Of a stretch of DNA of 34,505 nucleotides, positions 8,512 to 19,545 are shown piece by piece. The DNA lies in NCBI GenBank assembly GCA_025353105.1, contig JANXRG010000043.1, forward strand, positions 1-34,505, given 5' to 3'. Origin of the DNA: Verrucomicrobiota bacterium (GTDB taxonomy: Bacteria > Verrucomicrobiota > Verrucomicrobiia > Chthoniobacterales > SZAS-18). The notes under the pieces were generated by a model. The model saw only the letters and a program-made list of their open reading frames with translations, did not search any database and was not told where the DNA came from. Each line of letters starts with the position of its first letter. The stretch's first letter is position 1. The translations under genes were made by a program, and so were the position numbers.

Positions 8512-8940
8512 TCAACTGCCCAACTTCAAGATTCGCGCCGCCTCGGCGTCTGTGACAGGCAGCACCGAAAGTCTCGACTGGCGGATGAGTTCGATATTTT
8601 TCAGCGCCGGGTCCGCCTTCATGACCGCGAGCGAAACCGGCTTTCGCAGTGGTTTCAAGACCTTCAAGTCCACGGCGCTCCAGTCGCCCTCGTCGGCGGT
8701 GGGATCGGGATAGGCTTCCTTGGCGACCTCGGCGGTGCCCACGATCTCTTTCCCGACATTGCTGTGGTAGAAGAAGACCTGGTCGCCCTTCTTCATGGCG
8801 CGGAGGTGTAGACGCGCGGCGAAGCTGCGCACGCCGGTCCAGGCCGACTTCCCCTCGGCCACGAATTGCGACCAACTGTAGGATTCCGGCTCCGACTTCA
8901 CGAGCCAGAATCGCGCGGGCGACGGGGATGTCTTGGCCAT
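8512..8940 (-). CDS. EVE domain-containing protein
   Basis: A 142-residue protein that consists almost entirely of an EVE (PUA-like) domain: it opens with FWLVKSEPESYSW, then GVRSFAARLHLRAMKKGDQV with FFYHSN, then EIVGTAEVAKEAYPDPTA, and near its end KNIELIRQSRLSVLPVT. These are the usual EVE landmarks. The family binds modified bases in DNA or RNA; the human relative is THYN1. The ATG at 8940 gives a normal N-terminus. It is divergent from tmk and convergent with the aldo/keto reductase gene. Its substrate cannot be read from the sequence, and no restriction or modification gene lies nearby. Confidence 0.93.
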   Translation of the reverse strand: MAKTSPSPARFWLVKSEPESYSWSQFVAEGKSAWTGVRSFAARLHLRAMKKGDQVFFYHSNVGKEIVGTAEVAKEAYPDPTADEGDWSAVDLKVLKPLRKPVSLAVMKADPALKNIELIRQSRLSVLPVTDAEAARILKLGS

Positions 8941-9045
8941 GGAAAGAAAAATCGAGCGTTGCAGGTTGATTGTTGATCGGCGCTGGCTAGTTGGGAACGT
9001 CCGCGTTTATCGGCCATCCTGTCGCCCCCTTCAACCACACCCATC

Positions 9046-9708
9046 GTGCCCGGAACTTTCATCAGCTTCGAAGGATCGGAAGGCTGCGGCAAGAGTACCC
9101 AGTTCGACCTGCTCGCCGGACGGCTGCGTGAAGCCGGCGCGACGGTCATGACCGCGCGCGAGCCCGGCGGGACAGCGATCGGCGAAGAGATTCGGCGCCT
9201 GCTGCAGTTCTCGCGCGAAGGCCATCACCTCGCCGCGGAGTCGGAACTGCTCCTCTTTGCCGCGAGCCGCGCGCAACTCGTGCGTGAGGTCATCGTCCCG
9301 GCCCTCGCCGATACGAAAATCGTGCTCTGCGATCGCTTCCTCGACTCGTCGGCGGTGTACCAGGGCGTCGCGCGGGGCTTGAACGCGGACGCCGTGCGCG
9401 CGATCAACGCGTTCGCGGTCGGCGCCACGATGCCAGACGTGACGTTGCTGTTCGACCTGCCGCCGGACGTCGCCCGCGCTCGTCTGCTGCGGCGGCCGCG
9501 GCCCGTCGGACAGCCGGTTGACCGGATGGAATGCGAGCCGCCGGAATTCTACGAACGCGTGCGCGCCGGATATCTGGCGCTGGCGGAGCGGGAGCCGGAT
9601 CGTTTTGTCGTCCTGGACGCGAGTCTCACCAAGGAAGATGTCGCCCAGTCTGTCTGGAATACCGTCAGCCCCCGCCTGCATGGCCTTCTCCCCGGAAATT
9701 GCGCTTGA
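9046..9708 (+). CDS. tmk: Thymidylate kinase
   Basis: Converts dTMP to dTDP for DNA synthesis. It is 220 residues long, usual for the family. Motifs in order: P-loop FEGSEGCGKST (about residues 7-17), the TAREPGGTAIGEEIR substrate loop, CDRFLDSSAVYQG, and the LID segment ARLLRRPRPVGQPVDRME. Translation starts at GTG 9046, because no in-frame ATG lies upstream and the family motif FISFEG follows within a few residues. Its last 29 bases overlap the start of holB, indicating translational coupling; the tmk-holB pairing is common in bacteria. Confidence 0.96.
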   Translation: MPGTFISFEGSEGCGKSTQFDLLAGRLREAGATVMTAREPGGTAIGEEIRRLLQFSREGHHLAAESELLLFAASRAQLVREVIVPALADTKIVLCDRFLDSSAVYQGVARGLNADAVRAINAFAVGATMPDVTLLFDLPPDVARARLLRRPRPVGQPVDRMECEPPEFYERVRAGYLALAEREPDRFVVLDASLTKEDVAQSVWNTVSPRLHGLLPGNCA

Positions 9709-10744
9709 TTTTCTGCGTCGCGCGCACGCCGCGAACCGGCTCGCCCACGCGTACCTGATCGCGGGCGGCGATGACGCCTCGCGGCGCCGACTCACGGCGA
9801 AGCTGACCCGCCTGGCGCTGGGCCTGGAGGATGGCGACGACCAAATTCCCGTCGACCCAGATGTGCGCGTCGTCGAGCCGGAGTCCAAGTCACGGCGGAT
9901 CAAGATTGAGGCGATGCGCGAGCTTTCGAACGCGCTGGCACTGTGTTCGACGCGCGCAGGCGGCCGGAAGGTGGGCATCCTGCTGGACGCGGATCGCCTG
10001 CAGCCGGAGGCCGCCAATGCCTTCTTGAAAACCTTGGAGGAGCCGCCAGGAGATACGCTCTTGCTGCTCGTCAGCGGCCGGCCGGAAAATCTGCTCGAGA
10101 CGATCCTCTCGCGCTGCATTCGCGTGGAGTTGAAGCCATCGTCCAAACCAGGCGGCGCCTCGCCCCGCGAACTGGCCGTCGCGCGACTGCTCGACGATCG
10201 GGCGGGCTCCCCCTCTACGGCGGCGACGCGCATCTCGGCCGCCTACCGGATCCTGCGGGAATTTCAGCTGGTGCTCGGCGCCGCGAAAGATGAAATCCGG
10301 GCGGAAGAAGAATCGGAATTTGAAATGGAGGAGGACAAATACGAACGGAGAGATTACGGCGACTGGCTCGACGAACGCGAGGCCCACCACAAGGTCCGGG
10401 GCGACGCGCGGTACCTCGCCGAACGCGAGCGCCTCGTCGCGGCGCTGGCGCGCTGGTGGCAGACGGTGCTGCATGCCTCACTCGGGGTCGCACGCGGGGC
10501 GACCGCCGCGCAGGCCTCCCTCGCGGCCCGCCTGTCCACGCCGGATATCCTGCGCCGGCTGACTCGGCTGGAGGACTTGCACGAATGGCTCGGGCGCAAC
10601 ATCCAGGAACCCCTCGCACTCGAAGTCGCGTTTCTCGAGGTGTTCGCCTCGGAGCCTTTTGAAGTCCAGGCACGGACCGCGCGAGTGTCGATTGGGCTGG
10701 AGGGCGGCGGCGCGAGGAGGGAGCGGGTTCCAATGATCCCGTGA
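9680..10744 (+). CDS. holB: DNA polymerase III delta-prime subunit
   Basis: A 354-residue clamp-loader subunit. Recognisable parts are LDFLRRAHAANRLAHAYLI at the start, EAMRELSNALALCSTRAGG with KVGILLDADRLQPEAANAFL, and then KTLEEPPGDTLLLLVS followed by a typical LLETILSRCIRVEL. No intact Walker A motif (GxxGxGKT) is seen where it would lie (residues 30-40 read GGDDASRRRL). This fits delta-prime, which does not need to hydrolyse ATP, rather than the gamma/tau subunit. The ATG at 9680 is chosen over longer in-frame starts because it begins just before the family motif and overlaps the tmk end. The C-terminal third is weakly conserved, with an acidic EEESEFEMEEDK insert. Confidence 0.9.
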   Translation: MAFSPEIALDFLRRAHAANRLAHAYLIAGGDDASRRRLTAKLTRLALGLEDGDDQIPVDPDVRVVEPESKSRRIKIEAMRELSNALALCSTRAGGRKVGILLDADRLQPEAANAFLKTLEEPPGDTLLLLVSGRPENLLETILSRCIRVELKPSSKPGGASPRELAVARLLDDRAGSPSTAATRISAAYRILREFQLVLGAAKDEIRAEEESEFEMEEDKYERRDYGDWLDEREAHHKVRGDARYLAERERLVAALARWWQTVLHASLGVARGATAAQASLAARLSTPDILRRLTRLEDLHEWLGRNIQEPLALEVAFLEVFASEPFEVQARTARVSIGLEGGGARRERVPMIP

Positions 10745-10801
10745 CCGACGAGCAACGCCGCCAACCGGCCCAATCCACGCTCGCCCGCAGGATTGCGCCA
10801 C

Positions 10802-10885
10802 TTTTTGGTTTGGGCGGTGTCGCCGCGCCCGGGCAGGACCGCAAAGGATCCAGCGGCTTCGCGCACTCCTTGCCCAAACCAAAAA
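10802..10885. repeat. Perfect 14-base inverted repeat with a 56-base loop between holB and fabG
   Basis: TTTTTGGTTTGGGC at 10802-10815 is the exact reverse complement of GCCCAAACCAAAAA at 10872-10885. A second pairing is possible inside the loop: GGGCAGGA (10831-10838) with TCCTTGCCC (10867-10875), sharing bases with the right arm, so the two hairpins would exclude each other. The T-run precedes and the A-run follows the stem, so this is not a normal terminator for + strand transcription. It lies 94 bases before fabG. Function unknown; it may be a structured leader of fabG. Confidence 0.6.
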
Positions 10886-10978
10886 TCAACCGCAACGCGG
10901 GCCATGCCTGTACCTCAACAGGCTCCGATATGATTCTGCTCGCGCCGCGCGGGCGCCTTTGCTGAACTTCTCCATCGC

Positions 10979-11725
10979 ATGACCTTGAAAGATCAAGTCG
11001 CCGTTGTCACCGGGGCGGGCCGCGGGATCGGCCACGCTATCGCCCTCCGCCTCGCGAACGAGGGTGCGAAAGTCGCCTGCGTCAGCCGCACCGCCACCAA
11101 CGCGGAACGCACCGCGGGCGAAATCAACGCCGCACATCCGGGTGCGGCGAAAGCGTATGCCGCGGACGTGGCGGACCTCGCCAGCGTGCAGGCCGCCGTC
11201 GCGCAAATCCTCAAGGATTTCGAGCGTTGCGATGTCCTCGTGAACAACGCTGGCGTCACGCGCGACGGTCTCAGCATGCGGATGACGGGCGACGATTGGG
11301 ACACGGTGCTCGACACCAATCTCAAGGGCGCGTTCCACTGCATGCAGGCGTTTCAGCGGCAGATGCTCCGGCAGCGGAGCGGGCGCATCATCAATATCAG
11401 CTCCGTCATTGGATTGATCGGCAACGCCGGCCAGGCAAACTACGCCGCCAGCAAGGCCGGCCTCTTCGGCCTGACCAAATCCATGGCGCGCGAGCTGGCA
11501 AGCCGCGGCATCACCGTGAATGCCGTCGCCCCGGGATTCATCACGACCGAGATGACCTCCGTTCTGTCCGACGAAACGCAGAAATCCATTCTTAGTCAGG
11601 TGCCCCTGGCGCGCTTCGGCACGGTGGCGGAGATTGCGGGCACCGTGGCGTTCCTCGCCGGGCCGGACGCGGCCTACATCACCGGTCAGACCTTGACCGT
11701 GGACGGTGGCATGGTGATGTCCTGA
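10979..11725 (+). CDS. fabG: 3-oxoacyl-[acyl-carrier-protein] reductase
   Basis: An NADPH-dependent reductase of the fatty-acid elongation cycle, 248 residues, a classic short-chain dehydrogenase. It shows the cofactor motif VVTGAGRGIGHAIA, NNAGVTRDGL, the catalytic serine in INISSVIG, and the YxxxK pair Tyr155 and Lys159 in NYAASKAG, then TVNAVAPGFITTEMT and a C-terminal GQTLTVDGG. These are the features of true FabG rather than a general SDR. No acpP, fabD or fabF genes accompany it here, so the fab genes are probably scattered. The 234-base gap ahead of it holds an inverted repeat at 10802-10885. Confidence 0.93.
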   Translation: MTLKDQVAVVTGAGRGIGHAIALRLANEGAKVACVSRTATNAERTAGEINAAHPGAAKAYAADVADLASVQAAVAQILKDFERCDVLVNNAGVTRDGLSMRMTGDDWDTVLDTNLKGAFHCMQAFQRQMLRQRSGRIINISSVIGLIGNAGQANYAASKAGLFGLTKSMARELASRGITVNAVAPGFITTEMTSVLSDETQKSILSQVPLARFGTVAEIAGTVAFLAGPDAAYITGQTLTVDGGMVMS

Positions 11726-11760
11726 ATTCGCCGACCAAATCATTTTTCAAAAGGAATCCC

Positions 11761-12126
11761 ATGAGCGACCCCGTCATCGAAACGCCGAAAGACGACACAA
11801 ACACCTGGGCGATGTTCACCCATCTAAGCGCCCTGTGCGGTTTTATTGGCGTGCCATTCGGCCACGTCGTCGGGCCGCTCATTATCTGGCTGATCAAGCG
11901 CGACGGTAATCCAACGCTGGATGCGCACGGCAAGGAGGCGCTGAATTTCCAGATCTCGCTGACGATTTACGCGATCGTGTCGTGTATCCTGATGCTCGTG
12001 CTCATCGGCTTCGTGCTGATCTTCGTGGTGGTCATCGCCGGATTGATCCTGACGATCGTCGGGGCGATCAAGGCGAGCAAAGGCGAGCTCTACCACTATC
12101 CGGCGACGATTCGCTTCCTGACTTGA
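11761..12126 (+). CDS. DUF4870 domain-containing small membrane protein
   Basis: A 121-residue inner-membrane protein with a short charged N-terminus and about three hydrophobic segments. Motifs typical of DUF4870 are visible: TWAMFTHLSALCGFIGVPFG, then VGPLIIWLIKRDGNP with a nearby HGKEALNFQISLTIYAI, and a C-terminal IVGAIKASKGELYHYPATI. The family is distantly Tic20-like, and its role in bacteria is unknown. A good Shine-Dalgarno-like AAAAGGAAT lies seven bases or fewer before the ATG at 11761. It is 35 bases downstream of fabG on the same strand, so it may share its transcript. Confidence 0.9.
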   Translation: MSDPVIETPKDDTNTWAMFTHLSALCGFIGVPFGHVVGPLIIWLIKRDGNPTLDAHGKEALNFQISLTIYAIVSCILMLVLIGFVLIFVVVIAGLILTIVGAIKASKGELYHYPATIRFLT

Positions 12127-12154
12127 GGCCGGCCGCACGCGAGGCGCGCCCTGT

Positions 12155-12406
12155 TCAATGCCCGGCGTCCCCGCCCTCCAGCCACGCGAGCGCCTTGTCG
12201 TAGCTGCAGCGTTGCAGGTAATGCGCGAGCATCGGATCCACCGGCTGCGGCAAACGTCCCTGCAGCGAGACGATCGACTCGGAAACTTCCTGCAGCCGGG
12301 CGAGTTGGCCCGCCGAATCACGTTCCCGCCACGCGGAGTCGCGAATGACAATGAGCCGTTCGCGCAAGGCGCCGGCGAGTTCGTCGTAGATCGGGGTTGG
12401 ATTCAC
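12155..12406 (-). CDS. Small hypothetical protein
   Basis: An 83-residue soluble, mostly helical and charged protein with no membrane segment, signal peptide or cysteine cluster (one Cys). It probably starts at GTG 12406, as no ATG lies near the N-terminus. The sequence (PIYDELAGALRERLIVIRD, then QLARLQEVSESIVSLQGRLP) reads like a regulatory helical bundle, but I do not recognise a family. It is divergent from trpF (start 47 bases away) and convergent with the DUF4870 gene (28 bases). Support is the open frame with sensible composition in an otherwise empty gap; no stronger + strand candidate exists there. Confidence 0.6.
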   Translation of the reverse strand: MNPTPIYDELAGALRERLIVIRDSAWRERDSAGQLARLQEVSESIVSLQGRLPQPVDPMLAHYLQRCSYDKALAWLEGGDAGH

Positions 12407-12453
12407 GGTGACAAGATTGCATGTTCGTGGGCTGGACTCCAGCCGCTCGACGC

Positions 12454-13146
12454 ATGATTCGAATCCGCGCCAAAATTTGCGGCCTCACCAACGAGGCCGA
12501 TGCCCGGGCCGCCCTCGCGGCCGGAGCGGACGCTCTTGGGTTCAATTTCTGGCCCGGCTCGAAGCGATTCGTTGAACCGGCGGAGGCGCTGCCTTGGATC
12601 GCCGCGCTCCCCGCCAGGGTCACCCGCGTGGCCGTGATGGTGGATCCGGACTTTTCCACCGCGCTCCGCGGGTTGGAGACGCCCGGCATTGATGCGCTCC
12701 AATTGCACGGGGACGAGACCCCGGAATTTTGCGCGCGCCTCGCCGCTGCGGGTCACCGGTTAATCAAAGCTATTCGCGTCCACGGCGAGGCCTCGCTCGT
12801 CGATGCGCTCCGCTATCCGGTCGAACTTCCGTTGCTGCTCGATGCGTACCGGCCCGGCGAGCCGGGGGGCACGGGAACGACCATCGACTGGACGCTGGCG
12901 GCCGCTTTTGTCCGCGATCACGCCGATCGTCGGGTGCTTCTTTCGGGCGGATTGACGCCTGAAAATGTCAGTAACGCCGCGCAGAGAGTGCGACCATTCG
13001 GCGTGGACGTCGCCAGCGGCGTCGAAGTTCCCGGTCAGCCGCGACGCAAGGATCTGAGCCGAATGCGCGCGTTTCTCGACGCGATTCGAAGGTTGAATCT
13101 CGCCCCCGCCGCCCGCATTAGCGGAAATTCGCCCGGGCTCTATTGA
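12454..13146 (+). CDS. trpF: Phosphoribosylanthranilate isomerase
   Basis: The third step of tryptophan synthesis, an Amadori isomerisation on a TIM barrel. The enzyme is 230 residues, slightly longer than usual because of a short C-terminal tail. Motifs: the catalytic cysteine in AKICGLTNEADA, the LGFNFWPGSKRFV phosphate loop, VAVMVDP, LQLHGDETPEFC, the catalytic aspartate in LLLDAYRPGEPGGTGTTIDW, and LSGGLTPENV with GVDVASGVE. A longer in-frame start at 12421 would add 11 residues not typical of the family. No other trp gene is nearby, so the pathway genes are dispersed. Confidence 0.95.
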   Translation: MIRIRAKICGLTNEADARAALAAGADALGFNFWPGSKRFVEPAEALPWIAALPARVTRVAVMVDPDFSTALRGLETPGIDALQLHGDETPEFCARLAAAGHRLIKAIRVHGEASLVDALRYPVELPLLLDAYRPGEPGGTGTTIDWTLAAAFVRDHADRRVLLSGGLTPENVSNAAQRVRPFGVDVASGVEVPGQPRRKDLSRMRAFLDAIRRLNLAPAARISGNSPGLY

Positions 13147-13255
13147 CAGCAGCACTGCGAAAAAAGGTGGCGTTCGGACGAATTGTCTGGATTAATCGGG
13201 CGCTGGTGTGTTTTCTGCTCAGTTGATCTCCCCAGTACCTTAACCTATTCGTGCG

Positions 13256-16199
<2,944 letters not shown>

Positions 16200-16207
16200 C
16201 GCCAGCG

Positions 16208-17401
16208 TTAAAATCCGAGGAAGTGCCGCAGGCCGGCCGCGCTGGTGAGAATGCGCTCGTGGTTGAGGGAACGCCGGCGCAGCAGGACGAGACCCGCGGC
16301 GAGAAGCATCAGGCTCGGCGCCCACGCCGCCCAAAACGGCGAGAGTCGGTTGCCCTGCCCTAGTGCGAGAAAGAAATTACTGAGAAACACGAGCGTGAAA
16401 AAAATCACGATCGCCCCGGCCACACCTGCGATCACGCGGCGGCGGGCGTAGCCCATGCTGAGCGGCGCGGCGACCAACACGAGAAGAAAGGCCGCGCACG
16501 GTAGCGCAAAGCGGTAGAAGAGATGGGTCCGGAAAGGCGCGAGTTGCGCCGCCGTGCCGTCGGCATTGTCCGCCAGGTAGGCGCGCAGTTCGGCCACGGA
16601 GAGATACTGCGCCTGCAGTGTGGCGGCGGCAATCCGTGCCGGGGTCTCCGTCCAGCCCGTGATCCATTCCTCCGGCGGAAAACGCTCGCCAATCAGGTCG
16701 CCCGCCGCGTCGAATTGGACGATCCGCGGTGTCACGAGTCGCCAGGTCTTCGACTTTGCATCGTAGCTCGCCTCGGGGGCCGCGTATTTCGCCACGATGT
16801 TGCCGTTGGGATCCTGCTGGGTCACCTGGACGCCGAGGAACGGCGCCCCGCCGCGCCGCAACAATCGCTGCACGTACCACAACCGGCCGTCGCGGGTGTT
16901 CGCGTAAAGATGCCCCAGCGCGTACTCGTAACGCTCCAGCTTCAGCCGGCCGTCTCCGTCGCGCGAATTCGTCAGTTCCGCGACAATCCGGCCCTTTGCG
17001 CCCTCGGCCTGCGGCGCGAGCTCGTAATTCAACGCGATGCCCACCAGCGTGAGGACGAGTCCGCTGAGGAGGAACGGCGAGACGATGCGCGCAAAGCTCA
17101 CGCCCGCGCCCGAGACTGCCAGCAGTTCGTTGGCCTGCGAGAGCCGAATCAGCGAGTAGAGCAGCGCGAGCAACGCGCAAATCGGCAACATCTGCACGAC
17201 CACGGACGGAAGCTGGCCCCAGTACAGGCGCGCCAGCTGCGCCGGGGAAACGCGCGCCTCGAGGAAGTCGTTGAGATAATTTGCCAGGTCTGCGACCAGC
17301 CAAATCGCCAGCATCGCCAGCAGCAGGTAGCTGAATGGCAGCAGAAAACTCTTGAGCAAGTATCGGTCGAGAAGTCGCAAAGTCGCGCAGGAAGGAACCA
17401 T
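16208..17401 (-). CDS. LptF/LptG family permease (LPS export)
   Basis: A 397-residue inner-membrane protein with three N-terminal helices (about residues 17-40, 66-88, 103-128), a large periplasmic domain (about 130-300) and three C-terminal helices (about 310-385). Features fit the YjgP/YjgQ family: LLDRYLLKSFLLPFSYLLLA, PICALLALLYSLIRLSQANE followed by LLAVSGAGVSF. These permeases extract LPS from the inner membrane with the LptB ATPase. The start LLDRYLLKSF is more like LptG than LptF, but one gene alone does not settle it. The partner permease and LptB are not in the window. It is divergent from the helicase gene. Confidence 0.9.
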   Translation of the reverse strand: MVPSCATLRLLDRYLLKSFLLPFSYLLLAMLAIWLVADLANYLNDFLEARVSPAQLARLYWGQLPSVVVQMLPICALLALLYSLIRLSQANELLAVSGAGVSFARIVSPFLLSGLVLTLVGIALNYELAPQAEGAKGRIVAELTNSRDGDGRLKLERYEYALGHLYANTRDGRLWYVQRLLRRGGAPFLGVQVTQQDPNGNIVAKYAAPEASYDAKSKTWRLVTPRIVQFDAAGDLIGERFPPEEWITGWTETPARIAAATLQAQYLSVAELRAYLADNADGTAAQLAPFRTHLFYRFALPCAAFLLVLVAAPLSMGYARRRVIAGVAGAIVIFFTLVFLSNFFLALGQGNRLSPFWAAWAPSLMLLAAGLVLLRRRSLNHERILTSAAGLRHFLGF

Positions 17402-17565
17402 CCGCCGGGGGAATGACCCGCAATGAACGCGAAAATCCCGCGCGCTGAAATCACAATCTTTCGCGCCCGCCCCCGATTTCCAACGCCGCGCCTTTCGGAG
17501 GTCCCGCGAACGTGCTTGTTTGCCTGCCCCGCCGCCCCCCGCCGATGATCGCCCTTCGCCGCCAG

Positions 17566-19542
17566 ATGAACGACCAGTTCACCGACCAGGTGCGCGCGTT
17601 TTTTGCCGAGGACGGGACCATGTCTCGAGCGCGAAACTTCGAGTTTCGCGAGGGGCAGCAACAAATGGCGGTCGGGGTCGCGCAAGCGCTCGCCGGCGGA
17701 CGGCATCTCGTCTGCGAGGCCGCCACCGGCGTCGGTAAATCGCTCGCGTACCTGGCGCCCGCGATCCTGCACGCGCTCGCCACCGGCGGCAAAGCCATCG
17801 TCTCGACGCACACGATCAACCTGCAGGAGCAATTGCTGGACAAGGACATCCCGATCCTGACGAAGCTGCTGCCGGTGGAATTCGAGGCCGCGCTCGCCAA
17901 GGGCCGGCACAATTACGTTTGTCCCCGCCGGCTGGCGCGCGCCACGCATGCCGGCGACGATCTCTTCACCAGCTCCGCCCAGGCGGAACTGGCCCGCATC
18001 CGCACATGGGCGGCGAGTTCACGCGACGGCACCTTGAGCGATCTCCCGTTTGCGCCCGAACCCACTGTTTGGGGAGAGGTGTGCAGCGAAAGGCATCTCT
18101 GCACCCCGAAGACTTGCCCGCCGGACTCCGGCTGCTTCTATCAGGCGGCACGCCGGAAACTGCAAAACGCCCACGTCATCGTGATGAATCACCCGCTCTT
18201 CTTTCTGCTGCTCGGCGGCATGGAGGAAATCGAGGGACGGGAATCGGGCTACATTTTTCCGAATGATTTCGTGATTTTCGACGAAGCGCACACCGTCGAG
18301 GAGGTCGCGGCCCGGCACATCGGCCTGACCGTTTCGCAGGCTGCGCTGCGCTCGCAACTGCAGCGCCTGTACCACCCCCGGACGCGGAAGGGCCTGCTTA
18401 CCATGCTGCGCCAGGGCGAGGCGGTGAAGCTGGTCGCCGAAACGGTCGGGGAAGTCGACACTTTCTTTCAAACGGTCGCCGCAAAGGCCGACTTCGACCG
18501 CGGCCGCGAATTGCGCGTGCGACGGCCCGTGCTGGCCGGCGACTCACTTTCCCGACCGCTCCTCGCGCTCGAGGAGTCGCTCGGTCTCATCGCACGCCGC
18601 CTCGAGGAAGACGACCATTCGCGGTCGGAGTTGCTCGACCACGCCCGGCGGCTGGCTGCCGCCCGCGCCGGCGTGCGCACGTTTCTCGATCAGTCGGAAA
18701 ACGACAGCGTCTACTGGCTGGAGAAGACCGGTTATCGGAGCGAATCGATCAGCCTCAATGCCGCGCCCATCGATCTGGCCGGGCGACTGCGCACGCTGCT
18801 CTTTCGGCCGGAACATTCCGTCGTCATGACCAGCGCCACGCTCTCGATCGGGGGCGAGAACCTCGCCTATTTCCGGCGGCGCATCGGCGCCGATGCGGAG
18901 GAGATCGAGGCGCTGCAGGTCGGAAGCCCGTTTGATTTTACGCGCCAGATGAAGCTGTATCTGACGCGCCGCCTGCCGGATCCGCGCGAGCCCGGCTATG
19001 ACGATGCCCTCGAGGAAATGATCGCCCACTTCCTCGACCTTTCCGGCGGGCGCGCCTTTGTGCTGTTCACGAGTCACAAGACCCTGCAGGCGCTCGCCAG
19101 CCGGCTGGAAAAATTCATCGCGAAACGCCACTGGCGCCTGCTCGTGCAGGGCGTCGGGATGTCGAGGAAGCAGCTTCTCGAGGAGTTTCGCAAACCCGAC
19201 GACGCGCCCGCCGTGCTGTTCGGTGCGGATAGTTTCTGGGGCGGGGTCGACGTGGCGGGCGACGCGCTGAGCAATGTCATCATTACGCGGCTGCCGTTCG
19301 CGCCACCCGATCACCCGCTCACCGAGGCCCGACTCGAGGCCATCACCGCGCGCGGCGGCGATGCCTTCCGTGAATATTCCCTGCCCGAAGCCATTCTCCG
19401 GCTCCGCCAAGGCGTCGGCCGCCTCATTCGCACCAAACAGGACAAAGGCATGGTCGCGATCCTCGATCCTCGGATTCTCTCCAAATCCTACGGACGCGCC
19501 TTCCTCGCCGCGCTCCCCAAGTGCCCAGTGGAAATCATCTGA
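17566..19542 (+). CDS. DinG/XPD-type ATP-dependent DNA helicase with probable iron-sulphur cluster
   Basis: A superfamily 2 helicase, 658 residues from the chosen ATG. Walker A is ATGVGKS (Gly55 onward), Walker B DEAH begins at Asp239, and the late motif LRQGVGRLIRTKQDKG is the family's motif VI. Cysteines 119, 173, 179, 184 and 190 lie in the interval where DinG and XPD carry a [4Fe-4S] cluster. The family unwinds DNA 5' to 3' and resolves R-loops and repair intermediates. Other possible starts are ATG 17545 and GTG 17512; the choice is uncertain, as no clear ribosome site is seen. It converges on the receiver gene with only three bases between stop codons. Confidence 0.93.
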   Translation: MNDQFTDQVRAFFAEDGTMSRARNFEFREGQQQMAVGVAQALAGGRHLVCEAATGVGKSLAYLAPAILHALATGGKAIVSTHTINLQEQLLDKDIPILTKLLPVEFEAALAKGRHNYVCPRRLARATHAGDDLFTSSAQAELARIRTWAASSRDGTLSDLPFAPEPTVWGEVCSERHLCTPKTCPPDSGCFYQAARRKLQNAHVIVMNHPLFFLLLGGMEEIEGRESGYIFPNDFVIFDEAHTVEEVAARHIGLTVSQAALRSQLQRLYHPRTRKGLLTMLRQGEAVKLVAETVGEVDTFFQTVAAKADFDRGRELRVRRPVLAGDSLSRPLLALEESLGLIARRLEEDDHSRSELLDHARRLAAARAGVRTFLDQSENDSVYWLEKTGYRSESISLNAAPIDLAGRLRTLLFRPEHSVVMTSATLSIGGENLAYFRRRIGADAEEIEALQVGSPFDFTRQMKLYLTRRLPDPREPGYDDALEEMIAHFLDLSGGRAFVLFTSHKTLQALASRLEKFIAKRHWRLLVQGVGMSRKQLLEEFRKPDDAPAVLFGADSFWGGVDVAGDALSNVIITRLPFAPPDHPLTEARLEAITARGGDAFREYSLPEAILRLRQGVGRLIRTKQDKGMVAILDPRILSKSYGRAFLAALPKCPVEII

Positions 19543-19545
19543 CGC

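Noticed and set aside
10741-10965. A 74-codon frame starting with GTG that overlaps the holB stop
   Set aside because: Composition is not protein-like and it runs through the inverted repeat at 10802-10885; the gap is better read as non-coding.
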